A DNA stretch of 64,000 nt from Fulverythrobacter ferritrahens. GTDB taxonomy: Bacteria; Pseudomonadota; Alphaproteobacteria; Sphingomonadales; Sphingomonadaceae. The notes beneath the pieces were generated by a model. It worked only from the letters and a program-made list of their open reading frames with translations. It had not been told where the DNA came from and ran no database searches. The DNA is taken from the NCBI RefSeq assembly GCF_020539485.1, contig NZ_JACDXU010000003.1:248001-312000 (forward strand), written 5' to 3'. The position numbers were made by a program, and so were the translations under genes. Position 1 is the stretch's first letter; each line of letters opens with the position of its first letter. Positions 1 through 8,593 of the stretch are shown here, in pieces.

Positions 1-1
1 C

Positions 2-169
2 CGGCGCATGTATGGCGAGATCATGCCTCTTGCTCTCGAAATGGAGCGGCGCCTTCTCGCCAGCTTCACTCCGGAAGAGATCGCTGGCTTCAAGGCCCTG
101 CTGGTGCGCCTGAAGAAGGAAGTGCGCGATCTGCATGCGGAAGGCATCGACAGCGGTAATTACGACTGA
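2..169 (+). CDS. MarR-family transcriptional regulator, C-terminal end (partial)
   Basis: Only the last 55 codons are inside the window; the gene begins upstream. The reading frame ends at TGA 167-169. The fragment is one long charged amphipathic helix pair (MERRLLASFTPEEIAGFKAL followed by a Lys/Glu-rich helix), which is the pattern of the C-terminal dimerisation helices of MarR proteins: 'LxxLxPEExxxLxxLLxxL'. The DNA-binding winged helix would lie upstream and cannot be checked. It converges on the tad operon, with a hairpin between them. The family call is by pattern only. Confidence 0.55.
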   Translation, partial: RRMYGEIMPLALEMERRLLASFTPEEIAGFKALLVRLKKEVRDLHAEGIDSGNYD

Positions 170-225
170 GCTGCCGATCGCGTTCAGCGGCCTGGCTTTC
201 CAACTCAACCCGAATAGCAAGGTAA

Positions 226-258
226 GGGCCCTTCGCCGGAGTTCGGAAAAGGGCCTTT
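226..258. terminator. Bidirectional hairpin between the MarR-like gene and tadC
   Basis: AAGGGCC at 249-255 can pair with GGCCCTT at 227-233 around a loop of about 15 nt. On the plus strand the stem is followed by TTTG, so the U-tract is weak. It lies between two convergent genes, where a shared terminator is expected. Confidence 0.5.
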
Positions 259-271
259 GAATTGGTCGGAA

Positions 272-1288
272 TCAGCTCGATGCGCTGCCGGGCTGCGATG
301 CGAAAGTATCCGCAATGGAGCAGGCGGCGGGACCGAGAATGACGATGAACAGCACCGGCAGAATGAACAGGATGAGCGGCACCGTCATGATCGCCGGCAG
401 GCGAGCGGCCTTTTCTTCAGCCCGCATCATGCGCTCGTTCCGGAACTCGGCCGAGAGAACGCGCAGTGCAGAGGCGAGCGGCGTGCCATAGCGTTCGGTC
501 TGGATCATGGTCGTCACCACACCTCGCACCGAATCCAGATCGACGCGATAGGCGAGGTTTTCGAAGGCCATCCGGCGCTCGGTAAGGAAAGAAAGCTCGA
601 TCGAGGTCAGCATGAACTCGTCGCCGAGTTCCGGATATGCGCGCCCCAGTTCCTTGGCCACGCGGTTGAACGCAGCATCAACCGTCAGACCTGCTTCGGC
701 ACAGATTACCAGCAGATCGAGCGCGTCGGGCAATCCCTTGCGGATCGCGTGGGAGCGTTTCTGGATCTTGTTGCTGAGGAACAGATCGGGGGCCTTGTAG
801 CCGGCGATAATCGCCACGGCGAAGACCATGAACCGCTTGAAACTGCTCCAGTCTGGAAAGGTGTTGCTCCAATAGACCAGCACGATGGCAATCAGGCCCA
901 GCGTGATGGGCAGCACCATACGCGCGAAGATAACGGCGACAGCCCATTCCTTGTTGCGATAGCCTGCCTGCGCCAGCTTCTGCTGAATCTGTTTGACCTG
1001 ACTGTCCTGGAGAACCTTCATCTTCTCCAGCGTCTGCTTCATCCGGTCAGTCGCTTCGCTGTTGCGGACGAGGCTCTGGCGCTTCTTGGCGGTTGCGGTG
1101 ACGATGCCCGCTTTCAGCTCTTCGCGCCGGGCGTTGAGCGTCTTCACGCGGCGGGCCATCGGATCGCGCACGGTGAGCGCGGCATAGACAGCCATCATCA
1201 TTGCCAGCGCAGCGATTCCCGCCAGCACGCTGCCGATCGCGATAACGTCGAAGCCGAGAAGTGTCGGGCCGGGAGGTGTGTTGAGCAT
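272..1288 (-). CDS. tadC: Tad pilus inner-membrane platform protein TadC
   Basis: Type II secretion system F-domain protein, 338 aa. TadC with TadB forms the inner-membrane platform on which the pilus ATPase drives Flp pilin assembly. Visible features: an N-terminal membrane segment (about residues 10-38), two more around 113-140 and 152-172, a helical T2SSF domain (LPDALDLLVICAEAGLTVDA and after), and a C-terminal hydrophobic hairpin (LPAIMTVPLILFILPVLFIV). It is the last gene of the leftward cpa/tad operon, 19 nt after tadB. A hairpin lies just downstream. Length and order (tadB then tadC) are as usual for the family. Confidence 0.93.
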   Translation of the reverse strand: MLNTPPGPTLLGFDVIAIGSVLAGIAALAMMMAVYAALTVRDPMARRVKTLNARREELKAGIVTATAKKRQSLVRNSEATDRMKQTLEKMKVLQDSQVKQIQQKLAQAGYRNKEWAVAVIFARMVLPITLGLIAIVLVYWSNTFPDWSSFKRFMVFAVAIIAGYKAPDLFLSNKIQKRSHAIRKGLPDALDLLVICAEAGLTVDAAFNRVAKELGRAYPELGDEFMLTSIELSFLTERRMAFENLAYRVDLDSVRGVVTTMIQTERYGTPLASALRVLSAEFRNERMMRAEEKAARLPAIMTVPLILFILPVLFIVILGPAACSIADTFASQPGSASS

Positions 1289-1307
1289 AATTCGCTTCCG
1301 TTCCCGA

Positions 1308-2279
1308 TCAGATCTCGAAGCTGACCATCTTGGCCATGACCAGAACCCCGATGCCCATCCAGATGAAGCCGCCGATACCGGCGACGATCAGGCGATCATC
1401 AACGAAAAAGGCGCTGAGATATTTGGGATTGGCCCAGTAGATCATCCCGAAAACCATGAAGGGCAGGGCGCCGACGATATAGGCTGAGGCTTTGGATTCC
1501 GAGCTCATGGCCCGGATCTTCAGCTTCATCTGCGCGCGTTTCCTCAGCACATCGGCCAGGTTGGAAAGGGTCTCGGCGAGATTGCCGCCCGTTTCGCGCT
1601 GGATCGCCAGAGTGATGCAGAAGAATTGGAATTCCGGCGTGCCGAGGCGGTCTGCGGTGACCTGGAGGGCTTCCTCCATCGAGCGTCCGACCTTGATCCG
1701 ATCCACGATCGCGCGAAATTCCTCGCCCACCGGGCCGGGGATTTCACTGGCGACCACCGTCAGCGTTTCGGTTACGGGCAGACCTGAGCGCAGGCCGCGC
1801 ACCAGTAGTTCGATCGCATCGGGAAACCTCGCGTTGAACGCATTGGTTCGCTTGCTGATGCTGTAGTTGACCGCCAGATGCGGAATGCCGGCCCCCAGCA
1901 GAATGCCGATGCCAAGTGCAAGCAGCAAGGCCCCGCTTTTGAGAAAGATGAGGACAGTCACAGTCAGCGCGATACCGACCGATGCGTAGAGATATTGGGT
2001 GATCGTCCAGCTTTTGCCGCTGCGGTGCAGGCGCAGGGCGAGAGCATCCAGCCGGGAAGTCGAGCCGGCCACACGGTGCATCTTCGGCCGACGCGCTGCT
2101 ATGGCCTTCTTGAGCTGGGATTCGACCTTGTCGACGGTGCTTTCAGAGTGGCGATAGCGCACGTTCTGAAGGCGGCGCGCACCTTCTTTTGCGGCGGAAG
2201 GGCCGGAAAAGGCAGCATAAGCGAGCCCCATCACCGTCACAATGCCGAACAAGAGCAGTCCCAGCTGCAGGAAATTCAT
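1308..2279 (-). CDS. tadB: Tad pilus inner-membrane platform protein TadB
   Basis: Type II secretion F-domain protein, 323 aa, partner of TadC. It has an N-terminal membrane helix (about 5-25), a pair of helices around 93-135, a cytoplasmic T2SSF domain starting near FPDAIELLVRGLRSGLPVTE, with ETGGNLAETLSNLADVLRKR (a hallmark stretch of F-domain proteins), and C-terminal membrane helices. It starts only 29 nt after the cpaE stop, so the gene that normally sits between them, the cpaF/tadA ATPase, is absent. Downstream tadC follows at 19 nt. Confidence 0.93.
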   Translation of the reverse strand: MNFLQLGLLLFGIVTVMGLAYAAFSGPSAAKEGARRLQNVRYRHSESTVDKVESQLKKAIAARRPKMHRVAGSTSRLDALALRLHRSGKSWTITQYLYASVGIALTVTVLIFLKSGALLLALGIGILLGAGIPHLAVNYSISKRTNAFNARFPDAIELLVRGLRSGLPVTETLTVVASEIPGPVGEEFRAIVDRIKVGRSMEEALQVTADRLGTPEFQFFCITLAIQRETGGNLAETLSNLADVLRKRAQMKLKIRAMSSESKASAYIVGALPFMVFGMIYWANPKYLSAFFVDDRLIVAGIGGFIWMGIGVLVMAKMVSFEI

Positions 2280-2308
2280 GGCCTGGCTCCGCCTTTACAA
2301 CTCATGGC

Positions 2309-3595
2309 TCATTCAACGGTCGCAGCCGCTTTCCGGCTACCCTTCCGGGCGATGAGCGACTTCAGATCGAACTTGCCGAGGAGCGATTTGCCGCCCGCCT
2401 CGCGCATCATGGCCACTCCCTCGCCGCCGGAACCGATCACGCTGTCGCTGAGTTCGCGAATGACACTCGCGGCCTTGGTCGAGCGGTTGGCATCGACGAA
2501 TGTCTGGCCGAGCTTGGCTGCATTCACTGCGGCGCGCTGGTCAAACGGAATGCTGAAATCGATCTTGCGCTCGATCGATGCCTCGAAATCAGCCTTGGTG
2601 ATTTCGCCAAGGCCCGGCTGGATCTTGTTGGCGACAACAATCGGCGTCGCATGCGGAGCGTTCGATTTGAGCCAGGAAAGAATGCGGATCGCATCGCGCG
2701 CGGAAGCCAGCGTCATTTCCGTGGCCACGACGACCACGTTCACGTCTGCCAGCAGGTGCGGGAAATTGATCAGCATGTTCCGCGGCAGGTCGATTACCGT
2801 CATTTCGAAGGCGTGACGGAATTCTTCTTCGAGCTGGACGAAGGCCGACCCGTCGGTGATGAGCGGCGAATTGATCGGGGCCTCGGCCGAAAGGATCGAG
2901 AGGTTGTCATTGGCGCGGATCATCGCCCGCTCGATGAAAAGCCCGTCGATACGGCTCGGATTGTCGATCGCGTCGGTCAGGCCGCGTCCGGGCTCGAGAT
3001 CGAGCGTCAAGGCGCCGGTGCCGAAATGGATGTCGAGATCGAGCAGTGCCGTCGGCATCTTCTGATCCGTCGAGAACAGCCAGGCGAGCGAAGTCGCAAG
3101 CATGGACGCCCCGACACCGCCCCGCGTGCCCACGACGGCGGTCGAAATATGCCGGTTCGCGGCATTGGCTTCAATGGCCTTGGGCGCGGAAAAGACCCCC
3201 TGCGCCTGCACCAGCGCATCGCGCACCTGGCCCGAGGAGAGCGGCTTGAGGAGGTAATCGTGAATCCCGCTGGCGAGGAGATCGCGATAGAGGCGAACAT
3301 CGTTCACCTGCCCGATAGCGATCACGACTGTGCCGGGCTCGCAAACCTCGGCAAGAGCGTTGATGTCGTTCAGCGGATCGCCGCTTTCCGACAAGTCCAC
3401 CATGAGGATATTCGGGCTGGCGCTGACCGAGAGTGACTGGATGGCGTTGCGAAGGCCGCCCTTTGCGCATTTTTCCGGCTGCCAGCCCATTTCGATGGCG
3501 ACAGGGCGCAGCACATCGAGTGCAGTCTCGTCACACACGAAGGCGGCGAAGGGATCGCGTCCGTTGGGGCCACCCGATTTCCAGGGAGCATTCAT
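2309..3595 (-). CDS. cpaE: Pilus assembly protein CpaE (MinD/ParA-like ATPase with receiver-like N-terminus)
   Basis: 428 aa. CpaE/TadZ proteins position the Tad machinery at the pole. Residues about 15-130 look like a degenerate receiver domain (ILMVDLSES with an acidic residue near 67; YLLKPLSSGQVRDAL near its end). A MinD-like ATPase domain follows, with the deviant Walker A GTRGGVGASM at 156-165. The usual second lysine is replaced by Ala, as I recall for CpaE proteins. ALLDLDIHFGTGALTLDL matches the Walker A' region. It lies 2 nt after cpaD. The C-terminus ends in a basic tail (ARKGSRKAAATVE). Confidence 0.92.
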   Translation of the reverse strand: MNAPWKSGGPNGRDPFAAFVCDETALDVLRPVAIEMGWQPEKCAKGGLRNAIQSLSVSASPNILMVDLSESGDPLNDINALAEVCEPGTVVIAIGQVNDVRLYRDLLASGIHDYLLKPLSSGQVRDALVQAQGVFSAPKAIEANAANRHISTAVVGTRGGVGASMLATSLAWLFSTDQKMPTALLDLDIHFGTGALTLDLEPGRGLTDAIDNPSRIDGLFIERAMIRANDNLSILSAEAPINSPLITDGSAFVQLEEEFRHAFEMTVIDLPRNMLINFPHLLADVNVVVVATEMTLASARDAIRILSWLKSNAPHATPIVVANKIQPGLGEITKADFEASIERKIDFSIPFDQRAAVNAAKLGQTFVDANRSTKAASVIRELSDSVIGSGGEGVAMMREAGGKSLLGKFDLKSLIARKGSRKAAATVE

Positions 3596-3597
3596 GT

Positions 3598-4257
3598 TCA
3601 GTTCCCTCCCTGGCTGGCATTGCTGGTGCTACTGCTCTTCAGGCCCTCCTGCCCGGTAGGAGCCTTGGCACGATAGGTGGCAATTGCCTTGTTGGACGTC
3701 ATGATCACCGTTTCGCCCGTGCCCTTGGCGCCGTGGATTAGATGTTCCGGATCGGCGACCATCGCGGCAAGATTGCTGTTTACGGCGCAACCGAACCCGG
3801 CATTGGTGCCATTGTTGTAGTTGGTGGCCGAATTGTCTCCCCAATCCGGGCAGCCCGGCACGGAAGCCTTCGAGCGGGTGACCACTACGCGTGCCTTGCC
3901 AGGCATCACCATGCCTTCCGTCACCGGCGCACCTTCGCTGACGAGAATGCCGTAACGAGCTGCGATCTCGGCCACTTTCTGGCGCGTCTGCGCGCTGGCG
4001 AGCGGATCGTCGATCGAGACGCGATCGCCATAGCGCAGGTCCATCGCAGCGAACCATTCATTCAGCCGCTGTTGTTCGGGAATGGGAAGGCCGCCCGAAC
4101 TTGCATCCAGTTCAAACGTGAAGTTCGAACGATCGACGACGGGCTGCTTGATGGAGTCGAGTGTGCGGTTGGTCGGCTCGCCGGCGCAGGCGGAGAGCGA
4201 CAGGCCCAGAGTGAGAGCCAGCGCTAGGGCGGCCGGTTTGGTCAAACGGTTGAGCAT
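3598..4257 (-). CDS. cpaD: Pilus biogenesis lipoprotein CpaD
   Basis: CpaD family, 219 aa from the ATG chosen here. The N-terminus MLNRLTKPAALALALTLGLS runs into a lipobox LSAC with the lipidated cysteine at 24, so it is exported and anchored in the outer membrane, where CpaD assists the CpaC secretin. The C-terminal half has the family cysteine pair (VPGCPDWG and GFGCAVN) and NLAAMVADPEHLI. A GTG six codons upstream (4275) overlaps the cpaC stop and is an alternative start. I prefer the ATG at 4257 because AAGGTG sits 6 nt before it and the signal peptide is better proportioned. Confidence 0.88.
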   Translation of the reverse strand: MLNRLTKPAALALALTLGLSLSACAGEPTNRTLDSIKQPVVDRSNFTFELDASSGGLPIPEQQRLNEWFAAMDLRYGDRVSIDDPLASAQTRQKVAEIAARYGILVSEGAPVTEGMVMPGKARVVVTRSKASVPGCPDWGDNSATNYNNGTNAGFGCAVNSNLAAMVADPEHLIHGAKGTGETVIMTSNKAIATYRAKAPTGQEGLKSSSTSNASQGGN

Positions 4258-4271
4258 CGTGTTCACCTTTC

Positions 4272-5873
4272 TCACTTGAGGCTGAAACCGGGCGTCGCTT
4301 CGGCATCGGCGCGACGTTCGGCCTTGCCGCTGCGCGGACGGTCCTTGTCGTCGCCGCTGGTATCGTAATCATCCATCCCGAGCCGGGGAGCATTGGCACC
4401 CTGGCCTACTGCCTGTGGCTTCGGGCGATCGCCGCCCGTCACGCCGTCATTATCGATATTGCCGAGCAGCTGCTGGGCTGTCGTAGGGCTGCGCAGGCCA
4501 TCGGTGGGCAGCTTGATGTCATTCGCGTCAACCGGGTTCACCAGATAGGGCGTGACCACGATTACCAGTTCGGTCTGACCTTTCTGGAATTCGGTCGATT
4601 TGAAGAGATTACCCAGGATCGGCACGTCGCCCAGGCCCGGAGCCTTGTCGATGGCGTTCTGTGAGCTGTTGCTCAGCAGGCCGGCTATCATGAAGCTCTG
4701 ACCGGAGCCGAGTTCGACGGTAGTTTCCGCACGCCGCACGGTGAGGGCCGGGACGGTGAAATTATTCATCGTCACCGCGCCCTGGCTGGACAATTCTGAA
4801 ACTTCCGGCCGCACGCGGATCGAAATCCGGCCATTGGCCAGCACGGTGGGCGTATAGGCCAGGCTGACGCCGTATTTCTTGTATTCTACTGAGGTGGTGC
4901 CAAGGCCCTGACTCGTCAGGATGGGGAATTCACCGCCGGCCAGGAAATCTGCCGTTTCGCCGGAAAGCGCGGTAAGGTTGGGTTGGGAAAGCGTTGTGAC
5001 AAGGCCATCCCGCTCGGCGAGATCCAGCGCGCCGAGCAGGTCGAGGCCCAGAAGCTTGCCTGCTCCGGACAGGGTCGTGCCATTGGCGATGGTATTTATG
5101 GCAGTTCCGTCGACCTGGATATATTTGCCGGGATTATTGATGTCCGGGATCTGCACTTTGACCTTGCTGCCCGCGCCCAGCGCAGAGCCGCCAGGAGTCG
5201 AATTCGGCCGGAAAGACGAGGCAAAGCCCTCACGCCCGCTGCCCACACCGAACTGGAACCCGCTGGAGCTGTCGATCGAAGTGAGATTGGCGCCCAGCGT
5301 TCTCACCAGAGAACGGCTGACTTCGGCGAATTTCACCTGCAAATTGACCTGTAGCGGCGTGGCCGTCTTCAGGCGGCTCACGACATTCGAATTCTCACCC
5401 ACGAATGCCTTTACCAGGCGCTCGGCTTCGGCGGCGTCTTCGGGGGCGGCCACCGTGCCGGTCAGCAGCACGGTATTGCTTCCCATCGTGGCGACCGACA
5501 CCTTTGCTTCGGGCATGGCGAGGGCCAGCATCTGGTCGATACTGTCGATATTGGAGCCGACCCGGACATTCGCGGCCCACACGACATCACCGGCCGCGTT
5601 GCTGGCGTAGACCGTGGTCTCACCCCCGGAAAGGCCGAAGACGTAGAGCTGGCGCTGCGATTTGACCTGGACGTCCGCGATAGCCTCATTGGCAACGAAG
5701 ATGTCGGTCATGTTGCCGGGCACGGTCACCAACTGGCCGCGACCGACCGAAAGAACGACATCGGCGGAAGGCCGCATCACGGACTGGGCGTAAGCTACCC
5801 CGGAAGGTGTGACTGCCACGGGCGCGATCGCGGCAGCCGCGGTCAGCAGAGTGGCGAAAAGGCGGCGGTTCAT
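4272..5873 (-). CDS. cpaC: Tad pilus outer-membrane secretin CpaC/RcpA
   Basis: 533 aa from the ATG at 5873, which has GAGGGG 6 nt upstream; an in-frame extension to 5981 would add 36 residues without signal-peptide character. A Sec signal peptide ends at AYA near 29. An N-terminal secretin N0-like domain (VLSVGRGQLVTVPGNMTDIF) and a BON-like segment (VLLTGTVAAPEDAAEAERLV) follow. The C-terminal secretin domain has LVTTLSQPNLTALSGETADF, GGEFPI, and the end signature KAPGLGDVPILGNLFKS plus ELVIVVTPYLV. It forms the outer-membrane ring through which the Flp pilus exits. The tail after residue 460 is Asp/Pro-rich and likely disordered. Confidence 0.94.
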   Translation of the reverse strand: MNRRLFATLLTAAAAIAPVAVTPSGVAYAQSVMRPSADVVLSVGRGQLVTVPGNMTDIFVANEAIADVQVKSQRQLYVFGLSGGETTVYASNAAGDVVWAANVRVGSNIDSIDQMLALAMPEAKVSVATMGSNTVLLTGTVAAPEDAAEAERLVKAFVGENSNVVSRLKTATPLQVNLQVKFAEVSRSLVRTLGANLTSIDSSSGFQFGVGSGREGFASSFRPNSTPGGSALGAGSKVKVQIPDINNPGKYIQVDGTAINTIANGTTLSGAGKLLGLDLLGALDLAERDGLVTTLSQPNLTALSGETADFLAGGEFPILTSQGLGTTSVEYKKYGVSLAYTPTVLANGRISIRVRPEVSELSSQGAVTMNNFTVPALTVRRAETTVELGSGQSFMIAGLLSNSSQNAIDKAPGLGDVPILGNLFKSTEFQKGQTELVIVVTPYLVNPVDANDIKLPTDGLRSPTTAQQLLGNIDNDGVTGGDRPKPQAVGQGANAPRLGMDDYDTSGDDKDRPRSGKAERRADAEATPGFSLK

Positions 5874-5934
5874 GGTTTTGCCCCTCAATTGAATTCGCTC
5901 GCATGACGCGTAAGTGGTGGAAGAGATCATCGGG

Positions 5935-6963
5935 TTACTTCCCCACCGGAACGGCGACAGTGGTCTTGCCGCGGGTAACATTCACTACCGGGCCGGTCCG
6001 GACCGGAGCATTCGCACCGCGATCGCCGGAACCGGAGCCGGCATTGCCGGCATAGGCGAAGGCGGCCGGCGGCGGCGTGTCAGTGCGCGGCATGCTGCTG
6101 CGCTGGAAGCGGGACACGTCTCCGCCAGTCACGAAGCTGCTTGCGCCGTCGCGAGGGCGGCTCAGTGCCGTGCGGAGGAACCCTTCCTCTTCGGCCTTCG
6201 ATGCGCCTTCGGGGATATTCACTTCGCCCGAGGCGATGGCGCGTTCGAGATCGGACTGGTTATCAGCGATCGAGCGCAGCGACAGGCTAAGCGTGCCGAT
6301 CGTCTGGGCCACGGCCACCTTCTCGGCAATCTTCGGCGTAACCTCCAGCGTCACGGTGCGGAAATCGCGGACCACTGTCTTGCCCTCGGGCGTGTGAGTG
6401 GTTTCCGTGGACTGATCGGTGGCCAGCACGCGAATGTTGCGCAGGATCGTCTCGGCGGCCTTGAGGGTCTGACCAGAATCGTTGCCACCGACCGTCTGCG
6501 TCAGGACCAGATCGACACGATCCCCCGGGAAGACGAAGCCGCCCACGCCGGTCTTGGCGGAAACGGGCACGGTCACGGCGCGCATGCCGGGCCCGAGCGC
6601 TGCGGCCAGGAAGCCGCGATCGCCCGGTGCCACGAGAGAGCCCTGCGTCACGGGTTCGCCGGCGGTAATCGCATGGCGCACCACGGTGCCGAGCAGCGTG
6701 TTCATGTCCGCCTCGCCGTCGATGAAATAGGCATCCTGCACCATTTCCTTCGGCCAGAGCTGATAGGCCACGGCGTCAGCGGTGATGATGGTGCCTACGG
6801 GCAGGGCGCGCTGTGCGACCAGCACCTTGGGGCCTTCAGGTTCCTGCGGCGCGGCCGCGGCCTGGGGCGCGGATGAGCCCGCCAGCATGTTGCGGGCCGC
6901 CATTGCCGTCCCGATCGCGACGATCAGTGCCACAAGCAACAGTACCAGTTTCTTCCTGTCCAT
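5935..6963 (-). CDS. cpaB: Flp pilus assembly protein CpaB
   Basis: 342 aa. There is one N-terminal membrane anchor (KLVLLLVALIVAIGTAMAA), an Ala/Pro linker, then an SAF domain beginning around KVLVAQRALPVGTIITADAV (about residues 46-110), and a RcpC/CpaB domain with GMRAVTVPVSAKTGVGGFVF and PGDRVDLVLT. CpaB is a periplasmic component that works with the secretin. The C-terminal 60 residues are low-complexity (Gly/Ser/Pro/Arg). It follows cpaA after 75 nt and precedes cpaC by 61 nt, the largest gaps in the operon, so an extra promoter here is possible. Confidence 0.92.
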   Translation of the reverse strand: MDRKKLVLLLVALIVAIGTAMAARNMLAGSSAPQAAAAPQEPEGPKVLVAQRALPVGTIITADAVAYQLWPKEMVQDAYFIDGEADMNTLLGTVVRHAITAGEPVTQGSLVAPGDRGFLAAALGPGMRAVTVPVSAKTGVGGFVFPGDRVDLVLTQTVGGNDSGQTLKAAETILRNIRVLATDQSTETTHTPEGKTVVRDFRTVTLEVTPKIAEKVAVAQTIGTLSLSLRSIADNQSDLERAIASGEVNIPEGASKAEEEGFLRTALSRPRDGASSFVTGGDVSRFQRSSMPRTDTPPPAAFAYAGNAGSGSGDRGANAPVRTGPVVNVTRGKTTVAVPVGK

Positions 6964-7038
6964 CTTGGATCACGCCCCTTCAGTGGCCGTAAGGAATTTC
7001 AATCGCCTGAATATCGGCGAGAATGGTTAACATCCCGT

Positions 7039-7533
7039 TCACCCAAACTGCCCGCTGGCAGCATGGGCTGCGGGCAGATAGTTGGCTGCCAGAACCCACA
7101 GGCCGCCACAGGCAATCGCGACGCCGTAAGGCACAGCGAGCCGGTCGCGCTGGCGCCGCGCAACGTGCCAGCCGCCCAGCACGACGGTCAGCAGGCCGCC
7201 GACCAGCGCCATGACGATCAGCAGCGTCGCGAATTGCGAGGGAGGGATCCACAGAGCCAGCGCAGTCAGCAGCTTGACGTCACCGCCGCCCATGGCCCGG
7301 ATTGCGAACAACCCCGCCAGAACGATGAAGCACGCCAGGGCGACAGCCAGCTGGATTGCAACGCCGGGCCAGACGGAAAGGCCGCTGGCCCACCAGAAAA
7401 GCGGAGCGCCGAGTGCTATGGCCGCGTTGAGCCAGTTGGAAATCTGGCGCGAACGAATGTCCGTGAATGCCGCCACGAGCAGTGCAATTGCCAATGCGGC
7501 AAGCAATCCGTACTGGATCGAGCTGTCGTCCAT
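7039..7533 (-). CDS. cpaA: Prepilin peptidase CpaA (A24 family)
   Basis: 164-aa integral membrane aspartyl protease that would cleave Flp prepilins. It is the short form without the N-methylation domain. The two catalytic aspartates are visible: D25 in FTDIRSRQISNWLN and D85 in the GGGD motif (MGGGDVKLL, 82-88). Several hydrophobic helices fill the rest. It is the first gene of the leftward tad operon and is divergent from a hydrolase, with about 80 nt between them. A flp pilin gene usually precedes cpaA; none is present here. Confidence 0.92.
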   Translation of the reverse strand: MDDSSIQYGLLAALAIALLVAAFTDIRSRQISNWLNAAIALGAPLFWWASGLSVWPGVAIQLAVALACFIVLAGLFAIRAMGGGDVKLLTALALWIPPSQFATLLIVMALVGGLLTVVLGGWHVARRQRDRLAVPYGVAIACGGLWVLAANYLPAAHAASGQFG

Positions 7534-7611
7534 TTTTGCCCCCTGAATGTCTCAGGAGGCACGGGTACTCTGAAGGGCTTACCAAATAGTAACCACGGCA
7601 AGGAGGCTCGT

Positions 7612-8586
7612 ATTAGCTACGCAACGCAAACGCAGACCGGCTTTGTTAACCGTCGCGCTATTCCCGTAAATGCAGTCGAGAGTTTCTGGCATGCCGAGGA
7701 TGGCTGGCCAATCCGCCGGATAGACTGGCCTTTGCCCACCGGAGGAGCAAAGGGCTCCATCCTGTTTTTGCCCGGCCGGGGCGACTGCTACGAGAAATAC
7801 CTCGAAACTCTGGATCATTGGGCACGAGATGGCTGGCGAGTGACCGCGTCGGACTGGCGCGGCCAGGCGGGTTCAGGCCGGCTCGGCAACGATGCGGTGA
7901 CGGGGCATGTTCCGGACTTTGCCGTTTGGATAGCCGATCTGGCGTGGTTCTGGTCGCGCTGGATTGCCGAGACGCCGGGCCCCCATATTATTGCCGGTCA
8001 TTCAATGGGCGGCCACCTGGTTTTGCGTGCCCTTGCAGAAAAGGCAGTGCAAGCCGACGGTGCGATTCTCTCGGCGCCGATGCTCGGTTTTCATTCCTGG
8101 GGACTGCCTTCGGCTGTGATGCATGCCGTTGCCGGAATGATGGCCGGGCTCGGCGATCGCCGTCGTCCGGCCTGGAAATGGAGCGAGAAGCCCGGAGAGG
8201 TTCCCGAGGGGCGCGACCAGTTGCTGACGCATGATCGGGATCGCTATTCGGATGAATTGTGGTGGCGCCAGCATCGGCCGGAACTGGTGATGGGGCCGGG
8301 GAGCTGGGGATGGGTGGAGCGTGCCTATGCCTCGACCCGCCTGCTTGAAAGACCGGGCGTGCTGGAAGCGGTGCAAACACCCGTTTTCGTGGTGGCGACC
8401 GAGAATGACAGACTGGTTTCCTACCCGGCCATCGAGCGGGCCGTGCGCCGTTTGCCTCATGGCGAACTGTTCCGCTTCGGCACGGAAGCACACCACGAAA
8501 TTCTGCGCGAAGCTGATGAAGTCAGAAATCAGGCCCTAGAGGCAATTGACGGCTTCCTGTCGAAAATCGCATCGCGCAGGCAGTGA
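7612..8586 (+). CDS. Alpha/beta hydrolase (lysophospholipase-like), apparent AUU start
   Basis: 324 aa from the proposed start. Serine hydrolase fold: an oxyanion strand (SILFLPGRGD), nucleophile elbow GHSMGGH with Ser131, acid in VVATENDRLVSY and catalytic His in GTEAHHEIL. It resembles monoglyceride lipase/lysophospholipase-type hydrolases; the substrate is unknown. No ATG, GTG or TTG exists in frame between the divergent cpaA gene and the core fold. The ATT at 7612 has a perfect AGGAGG (7601-7606) 5 nt upstream and gives a plausible N-terminus. The first in-frame conventional codon is TTG 7732, which would remove about 40 residues before strand 2. The stop is 7 nt before the next gene, so the two are probably cotranscribed. 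Confidence 0.8.
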   Translation: MSYATQTQTGFVNRRAIPVNAVESFWHAEDGWPIRRIDWPLPTGGAKGSILFLPGRGDCYEKYLETLDHWARDGWRVTASDWRGQAGSGRLGNDAVTGHVPDFAVWIADLAWFWSRWIAETPGPHIIAGHSMGGHLVLRALAEKAVQADGAILSAPMLGFHSWGLPSAVMHAVAGMMAGLGDRRRPAWKWSEKPGEVPEGRDQLLTHDRDRYSDELWWRQHRPELVMGPGSWGWVERAYASTRLLERPGVLEAVQTPVFVVATENDRLVSYPAIERAVRRLPHGELFRFGTEAHHEILREADEVRNQALEAIDGFLSKIASRRQ

Positions 8587-8593
8587 GGCACTT

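Noticed and set aside
2280-2308. Possible degraded cpaF between cpaE and tadB
   Set aside because: Only 29 nt are present, with no Walker motif in any frame.
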